A stretch of DNA of 64,000 nucleotides from CAADGU01 sp964581605 (GCA_964581605.1 CAZOPF010000012.1:1-64000); one strand, 5' to 3'. Positions 34,184 through 43,556 are shown, counted from the stretch's first letter. Numbers and translations: made by a program. The notes: generated by a model from the sequence alone, not told the origin.

Positions 34184-35908
34184 CTACGATACTGTACGGT
34201 GTTTGAACTGGCCGTTTACCAGGGTGGCGTCAATGGTAATGTCTGGTAATTCATCGGGGGGTGTGGTGAAGGGGTCACGGCCGTACACTGTCAAATCTGC
34301 CAGCTTACCCGGCTCTATCGAACCAAACCGGTCAGCCTGCCCACTGGTCAGGGCAGCGGCCGTTGTGAAAGCGTAGATGGTTTCGTGCATGGTCAACTTT
34401 TGCTCCGGAAACCAGCCATCGGGGCCAGGTGAACCATCAACGCGGCGACGGGTGACGGCCGCATGGATACCTGGCAGTGGATCAATCTTCTCTATCGGCG
34501 CGTCCGAGCCGAAGACGACCAGCGCACCACTGTTTAGCATAGTGCGCCAGGCGTAGCTGTGGCGGGCGCGAGCACCCCAGTGTGCGTCAGCCATTTCCAT
34601 ATCCGAGGTGGCGTGGGTGGGCTGCATGGAAGCAATGATGCCCAACTGCGCCAGCCGATGCTGGTCAGCAGGGTGGATGATTTGCACATGTTCGATGCGG
34701 TGACACAATAAAGCAGGGGGGCGGAGGGGAGAAGGAGCGGAGGAGAATTTATCCCTGCTCCCCTGCTCCCCTGCCCTCCTGCTCCTCCGCTCCTCCGCAC
34801 GGACGGCTTCAAACACATCCAGCACGTCGTGATTGGCGCGATCGCCGATAGCGTGGATGGTGACGCTGAGGCCGGCCGCGCTGGCCGTGCTGACTTTCTC
34901 CATCATCTCTTCTTTGTCCGTGACAACGATGCCAAAATTATCGGGGTCGTTTTCATAGGGTTGCAGCATGGCGGCCGTGCGTGGGCCGAGCGCGCCATCA
35001 GCAAAAATTTTGATGCTGCCAATACGGAGCCACTCATCGCCAAAACCGGAGCGCAGCCCTACACCAATGGCGTGTTCCAGCCGATAAACGGGCACGTTTT
35101 TGACGATGCGTAAGCCCAGTTCGCCCTGTTCGCGGAGCATTTGGAGAGCGAGGAAACAGTCACGGCCGTCAAAATCATGGATACCTGTCAACCCCACCTG
35201 CCAGCAATATGCCTGCGCTGTTTGCATGGCGGCCGCGATCTGGGCGGGCGTTTCACGGGGGATGTGTTGCGCTACCAGATTCATGGCGTCTTCAAAGAGT
35301 ATGCCGGTGGCCTGCCCGGCCGCGTCACGTTGAATCTGGCCGCCGGGTGGGTCAGGCGTGTGGTCATCAATACCCGCCAGTCGCAAGGCGTGGCTGTTGA
35401 CCCAGGCGGCGTGGCCCGATTTGTCACGCAGGCAAACGGGGCGGTTGGGCACAATGGAATCCAGGTCGGCGGCGGTGGGGAAGGCGTGGGTGGGCCAGTC
35501 GTCTATGCGCCAGCCTCTGCCTTGTAACCAGTTATCGGTAGGTCGTAGGGGCGAGGCAGATGGGGAAAAACCCGTTTTGCCAGAGTAATTGTCTCCCGTC
35601 TGCCTCGCCCGTACCGTCTGTTGGATGCGGGTAAGGGCTTCATCGAGGGAGTGGCAGCCGTCCAGGTTGACAAGTTGTAGGCTGAGGGCGAAGTGTTGGA
35701 AGTGAACGTGAGCGTCTACCAGGCCAGGGGTAAGGGCACGGCCGTGCAAATCCACCCATTCCCCGCCCTGGCCTAACAGGGCACGCATCTCGTCGTCGTC
35801 GCCGACGGCAAGAATGTGATGGTGGCGGATGGCGACGGCCGTGGCCTGCGGCTGGTGTGGGTTCATGGTGTGGATACGGCCGTTGGTGAGGACAAGTGTA
35901 GCGGACAT
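34184..35908 (-). CDS. Amidohydrolase (YtcJ-like) carrying two in-frame palindromic insertions
   Basis: The 574-residue metal-dependent hydrolase has the signatures GLVDAHVHFQHF, WLQGRGWRIDDW, ADGALGPRTA, HAIGDRANHDVLD, HRIEHVQII, FGSDAPIE and GKLADLTVYGRDP. YtcJ-type enzymes act on amides or ureas; the substrate is unknown. Two low-complexity inserts interrupt otherwise normal family sequence. One, of about 25 residues near 105-130, lies before the WLQGRGW block. The other, of about 30 residues near 370-400, lies between GDRANHD and HRIEH. Both correspond to palindromic DNA elements. AGGAGA precedes the ATG at 35908. Confidence 0.88.
   Translation of the reverse strand: MSATLVLTNGRIHTMNPHQPQATAVAIRHHHILAVGDDDEMRALLGQGGEWVDLHGRALTPGLVDAHVHFQHFALSLQLVNLDGCHSLDEALTRIQQTVRARQTGDNYSGKTGFSPSASPLRPTDNWLQGRGWRIDDWPTHAFPTAADLDSIVPNRPVCLRDKSGHAAWVNSHALRLAGIDDHTPDPPGGQIQRDAAGQATGILFEDAMNLVAQHIPRETPAQIAAAMQTAQAYCWQVGLTGIHDFDGRDCFLALQMLREQGELGLRIVKNVPVYRLEHAIGVGLRSGFGDEWLRIGSIKIFADGALGPRTAAMLQPYENDPDNFGIVVTDKEEMMEKVSTASAAGLSVTIHAIGDRANHDVLDVFEAVRAEERRSRRAGEQGSRDKFSSAPSPLRPPALLCHRIEHVQIIHPADQHRLAQLGIIASMQPTHATSDMEMADAHWGARARHSYAWRTMLNSGALVVFGSDAPIEKIDPLPGIHAAVTRRRVDGSPGPDGWFPEQKLTMHETIYAFTTAAALTSGQADRFGSIEPGKLADLTVYGRDPFTTPPDELPDITIDATLVNGQFKHRTVS
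34721..34798. repeat. Iterated-word hairpin inserted in frame in the amidohydrolase gene
   Basis: Left-arm words GCGGAGGG, GAGAAGGA, GCGGAGGA (34721-34744) pair with right-arm words TCCTCCGC, TCCTCCGC (34783-34798). Between them lie TCCCTGC, TCCCCTGC, TCCCCTGC and CCTCCTGC in the same 8-bp phase. The protein gains a Ser/Arg/Pro-rich loop with the reading frame kept. Confidence 0.82.
35549..35610. repeat. 62-bp inverted repeat inserted in frame in the amidohydrolase gene
   Basis: GGGCGAGGCAGA (35549-35560) is the exact reverse complement of TCTGCCTCGCCC (35599-35610); the pairing extends imperfectly on both sides. It encodes a Gly/Ser/Pro-rich loop that family members would not be expected to have at this place. 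Confidence 0.82.
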
Positions 35909-36080
35909 AGGGGTCTCCTTAAACAGTGCGCAGTAAGCAGCATTGGTATAAGTTTAGCGTGATCACGGCCGTTGCCTATGATCACTTCACAACAATCATT
36001 GCTGTAAGACAAATTGGCTATACCTTGTTATCTATTGTTTGCCTGACAATACATCAGTCGTCAACAAATAAGGAGCAATC

Positions 36081-37520
36081 ATGTTTCGATTACAGCGATA
36101 TTTTACCATTACCAGTCTGGTTGCTTTTATCCTGATTGCTGTTTTGTTGGGATACTTTTTTCGTGTTCAGGCCGTAGCTGACCTGCTGGCAGCCAGTGAA
36201 AGCAAAAACGTCGCCCTCACCCAAGCCTTCTCCAACTTCCTCTGGCCCCAGTTTGCTTCCTTTGTGGCCGAAGCAGGCACAATGGAGACCGAAGAGCTGC
36301 AAAACCACCCGCGCACCCAGGAATTGTATGATTATATCCAGGCGCAAATGGATGGGCTGTCAGTGGTGAAAATCAAGGTGTATGACCTGAATGGGTTGAC
36401 TGTCTTTTCCACCGAGAGAGCGCAGATTGGGCAAAACAAGTTAGACAATGCCGGTTATCTTTCGGCGCGGGATGGAGTGGTTGCCAGCGAACTCACATTC
36501 CGTGATACGTTTAGCGCGTTTGAGCAAACCATCGAAAACCGCAATGTTTTTTCCAGCTATGTGCCCATTTATGGCCCAGATGGTCAGATTGAAGGGGTGT
36601 TTGAGGTGTATGATGACGTGACGCCGCTGGTGCAGCAGCTTGACCAAACTCAGCGCACCATCATGATCGGTGTTGCTTTAATCCTGGCCGGTTTATATCT
36701 GATCCTGTTTTTTATTGTGCGCCGGGCGGATGGCATTATTCGCCAGCAGTATAACGATTTGCAGGCCAGTGAAGTGGCAATCCGGCAGGCACGCGATGAG
36801 GCGTTGGCGGCGTCACAATTTAAGAGCAAGCTGCTGGCAAATGTGAGCCATGATATGCGGACGCCACTGAATGCCATTATGGGGTATACGGAGATGTTGG
36901 AAGAGGGGGTGTATGGCAATATTACGGCGGAGCAGCGGAAAGCAACCAATGAGGTTTTACGCAGTACCGGGGTGTTGGCGGAATTTGTCAGCAATTTGTT
37001 AGACCGGGCGCAGTTAGAATCGGGCAAAGTGAAATTGGAGCTACGGCCGTTGGCGCTGCGCGAATTTATGGCAGAAATCCAGCCCCAGGTGGAAGTATTG
37101 GCGACCATGAAGGGTTTGTCACTTCGTTGTGGTTTAACAGATGATGTGCCGCCCATAATATTGGGCGACCGCTACTGGCTGCGCCAGATTATGCTGAACC
37201 TGGCCAGCAACGCGGTGAAATTTACCGAGACGGGAGTGGTGGAACTGCTGGTTTTCCGGCAAAATGGGCAGTGGGGGTACCAGGTATCTGACACAGGCCC
37301 TGGTATTCCGGCTGAGGCGCAAGCGGTTATTTTTGAGGCGTTTGAAAAGTTGGGCAACGGGCATATTGGCGGCGGCCAGGGCGTGGGGCTGGGGTTGTCT
37401 ATTGTGCGTGAATTGGTGGCTTTGATGGATGGTGAGGTTAAGTTGGAGAGTGTGGAGGGACAGGGCAGCACGTTTACAGTGATGCTGCCGCTGCTTTTGC
37501 CAGAGGAGGGTGATAGATGA
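36081..37520 (+). CDS. Membrane sensor histidine kinase (HisKA/HATPase)
   Basis: The 479-residue kinase has a first membrane helix at about 8-28, an extracytoplasmic sensor (about 30-195, with VKIKVYDLNGLTVFST and YVPIYGPDGQIEGVFEVYDD, CACHE-like), and a second helix IMIGVALILAGLYLILFFIV. There is no HAMP; a short coiled coil leads to HisKA KLLANVSHDMRTPLNAI and the HATPase blocks NLASNAVKFTE, VSDTGPGIPAEAQ and GVGLGLSIVRELV. AAGGAG precedes the ATG. It overlaps the following receiver gene by four bases (ATGA), so the two form a pair. Confidence 0.92.
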   Translation: MFRLQRYFTITSLVAFILIAVLLGYFFRVQAVADLLAASESKNVALTQAFSNFLWPQFASFVAEAGTMETEELQNHPRTQELYDYIQAQMDGLSVVKIKVYDLNGLTVFSTERAQIGQNKLDNAGYLSARDGVVASELTFRDTFSAFEQTIENRNVFSSYVPIYGPDGQIEGVFEVYDDVTPLVQQLDQTQRTIMIGVALILAGLYLILFFIVRRADGIIRQQYNDLQASEVAIRQARDEALAASQFKSKLLANVSHDMRTPLNAIMGYTEMLEEGVYGNITAEQRKATNEVLRSTGVLAEFVSNLLDRAQLESGKVKLELRPLALREFMAEIQPQVEVLATMKGLSLRCGLTDDVPPIILGDRYWLRQIMLNLASNAVKFTETGVVELLVFRQNGQWGYQVSDTGPGIPAEAQAVIFEAFEKLGNGHIGGGQGVGLGLSIVRELVALMDGEVKLESVEGQGSTFTVMLPLLLPEEGDR

Positions 37521-37882
37521 GTCGGTTACTGGCAATGGTGATTGAAGATGACCGTTCGGTTGCCACTGTGTATACGGAGGCGTTACGGGTGGCGGGGTAT
37601 GAGCCGGAGGTGGTTGGCAACGGCCGTATGGCCATGAACCGGATGCGCGAGGTAACGCCCTTACTGGTCTTGTTGGATTTACATTTACCTGAGGTGGATG
37701 GAGAGGAAATCCTGGCTTATATTCGGTCCGAGGATAGGCTGGCCGCGACACATGTCTTTCTGGTGACGGCCGATCACCTGTTGGCGGAACAGCTACGAGA
37801 ACAAGCCCATGTGGTGTTGCTCAAACCAGTCAGTTTTACGCAGCTGCGGGACATAGCGTCGCGTTTTCGCCCCGCCATGTAG
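37517..37882 (+). CDS. Single-domain response regulator
   Basis: The 121-residue protein is a stand-alone CheY-like receiver. It shows the acidic pair in VIEDDRSVA, the phosphoacceptor Asp in LVLLDLHLPEVDG, Thr in FLVTADH and Lys in VVLLKPVSF. It has no output domain, so signalling passes through a partner protein or a phosphorelay. It is translationally coupled to the upstream kinase. The 295-bp spacer after it holds no gene or structure I can support. Confidence 0.92.
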   Translation: MSRLLAMVIEDDRSVATVYTEALRVAGYEPEVVGNGRMAMNRMREVTPLLVLLDLHLPEVDGEEILAYIRSEDRLAATHVFLVTADHLLAEQLREQAHVVLLKPVSFTQLRDIASRFRPAM

Positions 37883-38177
37883 TTTGTGTGTGGGCATCTG
37901 CCACCATGGCCGCTGTTGATTGAGGGGGGATGATTTGACGGTGGCGCATCTGGAAAGCATGCGCCAGAGTATTGTCGTCAGATTTTTGCGGCCGTTCCAA
38001 TCGCTTTTTGTTATGGGCATCTAATGAGTCATTCAGGGCGATGATTTCCAGTGGCATTTGCCCGCCCAGGCGTGTGCCCAATGTCACAAACGGCACAAAC
38101 GCGGTGTTTAGAGGGGTGGATTTGTTCGTGGCAGGCAATTTACCGCCTACGACAAACCAATATCAAAAGGAGAACCC

Positions 38178-39341
38178 ATGAAACGAAATCGAAAACTGTT
38201 CATTATTCTGGTTGTGCTGCTCATTCTGGCGAGCACGGCCGTCGCTGCCATCGCTTTGCAGCCTTCCGCCCGTGACCTGTTGGTGGAAGCGGCCGAACTG
38301 ACCGAAACCGTCACCAATGGACACGCCATTGCCGCATTTGAATTTGACGCACAAGGGGAGCAGGGCAGTGGCACAGTGGAAGTATGGGGCAAATTGGGCA
38401 TGGGGCCAAATGGAGAACCTGCCTTCCGTGCCCAGGTGCTGGATGCTAGTTTGGGTGAATTTGTGGGGGTAACGGCCGTGACCGATGGCTACACCTTCTG
38501 GCTCTACCACCCACAGCAAAACAAAGTCCTCACCGGCACCAGTGACGAACTGGCTATCTTGCTGGCCGATTATATGGAAGGCAAGGAATTTGAGGTCCCC
38601 GACCACGACATTAACGAAGAGGAAATCCCGCAAACGGCCGCTGAAGCCGTAGACAAACTGCTCACCTATTTCACGGCCGAACGCCAGGGTTATGTTAACT
38701 TAAACGGCTCTCGCGCTATCGCCTTGCGCCTCATCCCCATCCCCGAACAAATGCCGGCCGAGGTGAAAATGGCCGGCGGTTATGTCAACCTATGGCTGCG
38801 CCCGGATGATCGCGCTCTGTGGGGGGCCGAACTGGCCGAAAGCAGCACAGGCTATGGCAAAATCACCGCCACTACCCTGGAAATCAACCAGGGTGTAGAC
38901 GATTCCCTCTTTACTTTTGCCATCCCCGAAGGGGCAGAAGTGATTCAGGTGGCTGACCTGGAATTGCCGGAAAAAGAGCCGGTATCGCTGGAAGAAGCGG
39001 CCGCAGCAGCCGATATGGTGCTGCTCACGCCCACTGTTTTGCCGGATAACGCAACCTTGGTGGATACGGCCGTCCTGCGTGGCGTCGTTGTGCAGCAATA
39101 CAGCCTGCCGGGTGGCGCCGGTTTTACCGTTTCACAGGGCCAGGCGACCGATAGTTTTACACCGGCGGATGCGGCAGGCACGGCCGTAACCGTGCGCGGC
39201 GTTCCCGGCATGGTTTATGCCCAACCCGAAACCGAATCTGCCCGCACCCTGCTCACCTGGACGGAAGGCGACATTCAATTTTGGATCGGCGGCGACCTGA
39301 CGGCCGAACAGGCCATGGCCATAGCTGAATCGTTACAATAA
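38178..39341 (+). CDS. Secreted or anchored LolA-like/DUF4367-type protein
   Basis: The 387-residue protein has an N-terminal signal or anchor helix (LFIILVVLLILASTAVAAI). A LolA-like half-barrel region follows, with EVWGKLGMGPNGEP, GYTFWLYHPQQNKVL, YVNLWLRPDDRALWGAEL and TTLEINQGVDDSLFTFAIPEGAEV. A C-terminal module resembles DUF4367 (VRGVPGMVYAQPE to QFWIGGDLTAEQAMAIAESL). Such pairs occur in Gram-positive and Chloroflexota envelope proteins, sometimes next to ABC exporters. A MacB-like transporter follows 76 bp downstream, so an envelope-linked role is likely. AAAGGAG supports the start. Confidence 0.75.
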   Translation: MKRNRKLFIILVVLLILASTAVAAIALQPSARDLLVEAAELTETVTNGHAIAAFEFDAQGEQGSGTVEVWGKLGMGPNGEPAFRAQVLDASLGEFVGVTAVTDGYTFWLYHPQQNKVLTGTSDELAILLADYMEGKEFEVPDHDINEEEIPQTAAEAVDKLLTYFTAERQGYVNLNGSRAIALRLIPIPEQMPAEVKMAGGYVNLWLRPDDRALWGAELAESSTGYGKITATTLEINQGVDDSLFTFAIPEGAEVIQVADLELPEKEPVSLEEAAAAADMVLLTPTVLPDNATLVDTAVLRGVVVQQYSLPGGAGFTVSQGQATDSFTPADAAGTAVTVRGVPGMVYAQPETESARTLLTWTEGDIQFWIGGDLTAEQAMAIAESLQ

Positions 39342-39344
39342 ATT

Positions 39345-39411
39345 CGTGACTCGTAATTCGTAACCTGTAATCCGTAATCGAGTCACGGATTATGGGTTAC
39401 GGATCACGCCC
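39345..39411. repeat. Iterated-word hairpin (7-bp CGTAATC words)
   Basis: Left words CGTGACT, CGTAATT, CGTAACC, TGTAATC, CGTAATC (39345-39379) are followed by a complementary right arm, CACGGATTATGGGTTACGG then ATCACG. The element fills the gap before the ABC transporter start and leaves no clear ribosome-binding site there. Confidence 0.85.
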
Positions 39412-39417
39412 GACCCC

Positions 39418-40536
39418 ATGCCTGACCCCATCCGTATTTCCAACCTGGAACGCCGTTTTATGCGCGGCGAAACGGCCGTGTATGCCCTGCACGGCATTGA
39501 CCTCACCATCCAGCCGGGGGAATTTGTGGCCCTGGTTGGCCCCTCTGGTTCCGGCAAATCCACACTGCTGAACCTGCTGGGCGGGCTGGACAGACCCACC
39601 GGCGGCGAGCTATGGTTGAATGGCCTGGCACTGCACAACGCCGATGACAAAGCCCGCACCCGCCACCGCCGCCAGCAGTTGGGGTTTATCTTCCAAAGTT
39701 TTAACCTGCTACCCAAATTGACAGCACTGGAAAATACGGCCGTGCCCCTAATGCTCAATGGTGTGCCCAAAGCAGAGCGGGAGTCCCGCGCCACCGCTCT
39801 GCTGGAAACGGTAGGGCTGGGCCATCGGTTGCAACACGTCCCCACCGAACTTTCTGGTGGCGAACAGCAACGGGTGGCTATCGCCCGCGCCCTCATTCAC
39901 AACCCCGCGCTCATCCTGGCCGATGAACCAACCGGCAATCTGGACAGCGCGACCGGCGCGGAGGTGATGGCCCTGCTGCAACAACTGAACCAGGAACAGG
40001 GCATCACTCTCATCGTCGTCACCCACGATGAAGAAGTGGCCGCTTATGCCCACCGCGTAGTGAAATTGCGTGACGGCCGTGTGGAAAGTGACAAAGTGAC
40101 GCGGCGGCCAGGTGACAAGGTGACAAAAGAACGCCCCGTCACCCTGTCGCCAGGCCACCTTGTCACCTCATCACCCCATCTCCCTTTCCGCGACATCTTG
40201 CGCAGTGCAATGGGCAACCTGCGCCGACGCCCGGTGCGTAATACACTGACGGCCGCCGGTGTGGTCATTGGCATCATCACTCTGGTGGCCATGGTCTCGT
40301 TTGGCGTGGGGGTGCAACAAGAAGTGCAGCGCAATTTTGAGACGATTGGGCTGGAAAATATCTTTGTGAATCCGCTGTTTGCAGAGGGGGATGGATTTGA
40401 TCCCTTTGCCCCACCAGAACCAGAGCGGGCGTTGACGCCAACGGCCGTGAACGAAATTTCCCAGCTACCCGGCGTCAAAATCGTCACCCCCATCCTCGAT
40501 TTGCCGCGAGGGGTAAATGTGGTGCTGCTGGCGGCC
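39418..40536 (+). CDS. MacB-like ABC transporter, N-terminal part (ATPase plus start of permease)
   Basis: The first about 225 residues are a LolD/MacB-type ATPase with Walker A LVGPSGSGKSTLLNLLG, Q-loop GFIFQSFNLL, signature ELSGGEQQRVAIARAL, Walker B LILADEPTGNLDSA and H-loop VVTHDEE. A palindrome-encoded linker follows, then the first membrane helix of an FtsX-type permease (NTLTAAGVVIGIITLVAMVSF) and the start of its periplasmic domain. The sequence stops at the N-run. MacB-type transporters are mechanotransmitters that act on envelope substrates rather than transporting across the membrane. Confidence 0.88.
40088..40177. repeat. Iterated-word hairpin acting as a protein linker in the ABC transporter
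   Basis: Left words GTGACAAA, GTGACGCG, GGTGACAA, GGTGACAA (40088-40126) pair with right words GTCACCCT, GTCGCCAG, GCCACCTT, GTCACCTC (40138-40169). The element is translated in frame between the ATPase and permease modules. Confidence 0.8.
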
Positions 40537-40636
40537 NNNNNNNNNNNNNNNNNNNNNNNNNNNNNNNNNNNNNNNNNNNNNNNNNNNNNNNNNNNNNNNN
40601 NNNNNNNNNNNNNNNNNNNNNNNNNNNNNNNNNNNN
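40537..40636. other. Assembly gap (100 Ns)
   Basis: Exactly 100 N bases interrupt the ABC transporter. The round number suggests a placeholder of unknown length. The reading frame on the right side differs from the frame on the left, as expected if the true gap is not 100 bp. Confidence 0.98.
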
Positions 40637-40637
40637 C

Positions 40638-41528
40638 GTGCGCATCACGGAAGGGGGTGAAGGGCGATTCAGCTTTGCCGGGACAAACGATTTGTTGGCT
40701 GGCGAAAGCATTGACGAAGGGAAAACACAAGGCATTGCCCTCTCGAACGGCCTGGCTGATACCTTGTTGGAAAACGGCCAGACCTATGATGACCTCATTG
40801 GTCAAGCGGTGGCGCTGCGAGCCGAACTGCCCCGCGGCGAGAGCCAGGAATTTCCCAGCCGCATTGTGGGTGTGCGCGAAAGTTTTGGCAGCCGCACCAT
40901 TGACCTGGGGCTGGCGGAGCGGGAGGCGATTACCACCTGGTGGTTCGGCCAGCCCGACCTGCTGGAGACGGCGGGATATGATCGGCTGGTTGTGCGGGCG
41001 GAAAATTTGGGGAGTGTGCCCACTATTATTGAAGCAATTGACGCAATGAATTTTGCTCCCCAATCCTTTGAAGCGATTTTGGACACGGCGAACAAAGTAC
41101 TGTCATTGCTGCAAGTGTTGTTGGGGTCGGTGGGGGCGCTGGCACTGCTGGTGGCGGCGTTGGGCGTGGCCAATACCATGTTGATGGCTATTTATGAGCG
41201 CACACGGGAGATTGGTGTGCTGAAGGCATTAGGGGCATCCCGCGGCGAAATCCGGGCCATGTTTACGGTGGAAGCGGGGCTGATTGGCTTGATTGGTGGT
41301 TTTGTGGGGCTGATTTTGGGGGCGCTCTTGGGGCGATTGGTGGATTTTATCGCTCACCGTTACCTGATTGAAGAAGGGGTGACGGGGGTGGGGCTGCTTT
41401 CCGTCATTCCGCCCTGGCTGGCGTTGGGGGCGCTGGCCTTTGCCGCGCTGGTGGGTGTGTTGGCCGGTCTGTATCCGGCCGCTCGTGCTGCCCGCCTGGA
41501 CCCGGTTTCCGCCCTTCGTCACGAATAA
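40638..41528 (+). CDS. MacB-like ABC transporter, C-terminal part (FtsX-type permease)
   Basis: About 296 codons continue the permease after the gap: the rest of the MacB periplasmic domain (VRITEGGEGRFSFAG onward), then three membrane helices. The conserved FtsX-domain segment is VAALGVANTMLMAIYERTREIGVLKALGASRGEIRAMF, quoted here only by its core TREIGVLKALGA. The end is YPAARAARLDPVSALRHE, the classic MacB/FtsX C-terminus. It is one gene with 39418-40536. It may export or extract lipoproteins or peptides, perhaps with the LolA-like protein upstream. Confidence 0.88.
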   Translation: MRITEGGEGRFSFAGTNDLLAGESIDEGKTQGIALSNGLADTLLENGQTYDDLIGQAVALRAELPRGESQEFPSRIVGVRESFGSRTIDLGLAEREAITTWWFGQPDLLETAGYDRLVVRAENLGSVPTIIEAIDAMNFAPQSFEAILDTANKVLSLLQVLLGSVGALALLVAALGVANTMLMAIYERTREIGVLKALGASRGEIRAMFTVEAGLIGLIGGFVGLILGALLGRLVDFIAHRYLIEEGVTGVGLLSVIPPWLALGALAFAALVGVLAGLYPAARAARLDPVSALRHE

Positions 41529-41805
41529 AACTGCCTTTATTCACGTTTACTTTTTGGCCCAACCGTATTAAAATGGTGGCTACTCCAGTTTGTTTTGGCA
41601 CTGTTACCATTTAGAAGTTTTCATTTGGAATATGCACACCTCATCGTGGTAATCCAGAAAACGGCACCATTCTTCAAAAAGCCGGAGAATGGGGAATTGT
41701 AGAGATTGTTTCTTGTTTACACTCAATCTCTGTAACGGCCAATCAGGTGGAGTTACCGTTTTTTACCCTTCGTCAGGTTTAAGCCATGGTTTTCGAGGTG
41801 TTGTG

Positions 41806-43554
41806 ATGTCTGACAGGCCAGATTCCCCCAAGATAGATAAACCAAAACTTAGTGATTGGATCAGCAAGTATTTCAGCCCAGATGAGATCCAGGAACTTTG
41901 CCAAGAATTGAACATTCCGTTTGATGAGATAAAGCGAGCCTCTCATAAAACGACAGTTATTGAGTTGGTTGAGTATTGTGAACGTCACGGCCGTATGCCA
42001 GATCTTGTCAAATATGGCAAAGAACACCGCCCAAATGTTCCGTCCCCAGATAATGTACCCCTTAAACCACCTACCACTGAAGCACCACCACTAGAATTAC
42101 CCAAAGAAAAAAAACTCCATTTACCTTTTACCAACCGAGAAGATGAAATCAGGCTAGTTATGGCGACAAACGCGCCTGCCTATTATTTATTAGATGCGCC
42201 GGCGGGTTATGGCAAGACTGAATTGCTGTATGAACTAAAACGCCGATTTACAGACGAGGGGTGGGATAGCGCTTATGTGTTAATTGAAGAGCCGGATTCC
42301 ATAAGCGAAGTGACCAACCGCATTTACCGTGAATTGGATTTACCAACACCCATACGCAATATCCCTAATTTACCGGCGGGAACTGCTCTGGGCAGCGCCA
42401 TTCTTGAGCGGTGGAATTATGCACACCAACGCCAGAATTCTAAGGTGGGTGTTGTGCTGCTGCTGGACCTGGACAAACGGCCGTCCTTGCCCTTTGTCGA
42501 GACCTTACTTAATGAATTCATCCCCCGTGTACACAAGACGCTACAAGGCTCCACTTTTTTTACCCAGACTCATAATCGTTTCCGTGTCATCATTACCGGG
42601 CGATACCTGGCAGCAAGGAATGTGGTACGCACAGCAAAAGTTCCCCTCACGATACGGCAGTTGTCTCCCTTTGATTACAAGGTCATACGCGACTCGACTG
42701 GTAAGCATCTGGATAACTTTGTGGAAACAACTATGGAACAGCTGTCGGCACATCTGGTGTATCTAACGGGGGGGCATCCTGGCTGTATCGCTCAGATTTT
42801 GCATAGTTATCGCCATGTACTGGCAGATCCTGATCTATTTCTTGACTTAGCCCAGCAAGAGACCTGGACAACCATTATCCGTGATTATGTAAATGAAGTG
42901 AAGGATGGTATTGACAGGCAGAATGGCTCCCTTTTTCATGTGCTTGACCGGTTAACGGTTTTCCGCCATATAGACCATGCCATTTTGAAAAAAGTTTTTC
43001 AAGCTGATGCGGCCGTTCAACCCAACGACCCTTATGATCTGGCTGATACGCTGACAGCTACCTATTTGTTGGCCTGGAACGGCCGTTTCCTGCAAGATGG
43101 CATCACACGGCGCCTGTTGGCTATCCGGTTGCGCCAGGAAATGCCTGCTGAGTTTCAGACCCGCTGTCGTGAAGCCATGCAGCTTTGTGCTGAACGAATC
43201 GAAGAACGCAACGTACAAAGACCCGAAATCTGGATCATTGAGTACCTTTTCCTGGCCCTCCAGCAACATGCCCATTTACTGCATTCTCTCCAGGAACGGC
43301 AGCGCATTGAACAGTACTTTCTGGAAGTTCCTTTGCGTGAAGCCATCGAATTATTCCTTGTCAAACGGGAGGTTCCCCCTGAGGATTGGCGCTTTGAGAT
43401 CAATACCTTAAGCCAGACAATGGAAGGGGATTGGGAGTTTCGTTTTACCGTAAACTATTATTTGCGGGCAGAGAGTTATGATGAAAAGCCGTTTGGCAGG
43501 TTACAACAACAATTGCAGGCCTATTATAGAGAACTCCAGAAAAACAGGAGGTAG
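41806..43554 (+). CDS. P-loop NTPase with N-terminal EAD-like death-domain-like module
   Basis: The ATG at 41806, after GAGGTG, gives 582 residues. Residues about 12-76 (KLSDWISKYFSPDEIQEL, LNIPFDEI, ELVEYCERHGRMPDLV) look like an effector-associated domain (EAD), the small helical adaptor used in bacterial conflict systems. A Pro-rich linker follows, then an NTPase with Walker A LLDAPAGYGKTELL (131-138 core) and Walker B VGVVLLLDLDK (about 214-224). The remaining about 300 residues are helical with no named domain. It starts a three-gene operon with the STAND ATPase two bases downstream. The EAD call rests on pattern only. Confidence 0.7.
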   Translation: MSDRPDSPKIDKPKLSDWISKYFSPDEIQELCQELNIPFDEIKRASHKTTVIELVEYCERHGRMPDLVKYGKEHRPNVPSPDNVPLKPPTTEAPPLELPKEKKLHLPFTNREDEIRLVMATNAPAYYLLDAPAGYGKTELLYELKRRFTDEGWDSAYVLIEEPDSISEVTNRIYRELDLPTPIRNIPNLPAGTALGSAILERWNYAHQRQNSKVGVVLLLDLDKRPSLPFVETLLNEFIPRVHKTLQGSTFFTQTHNRFRVIITGRYLAARNVVRTAKVPLTIRQLSPFDYKVIRDSTGKHLDNFVETTMEQLSAHLVYLTGGHPGCIAQILHSYRHVLADPDLFLDLAQQETWTTIIRDYVNEVKDGIDRQNGSLFHVLDRLTVFRHIDHAILKKVFQADAAVQPNDPYDLADTLTATYLLAWNGRFLQDGITRRLLAIRLRQEMPAEFQTRCREAMQLCAERIEERNVQRPEIWIIEYLFLALQQHAHLLHSLQERQRIEQYFLEVPLREAIELFLVKREVPPEDWRFEINTLSQTMEGDWEFRFTVNYYLRAESYDEKPFGRLQQQLQAYYRELQKNRR

Positions 43555-43556
43555 AC

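Noticed and set aside
40537..41049. A continuous frame running from the ABC ATPase through the N-run
   Set aside because: It depends on the arbitrary 100-N length and leaves the real permease frame, which continues from 40638.
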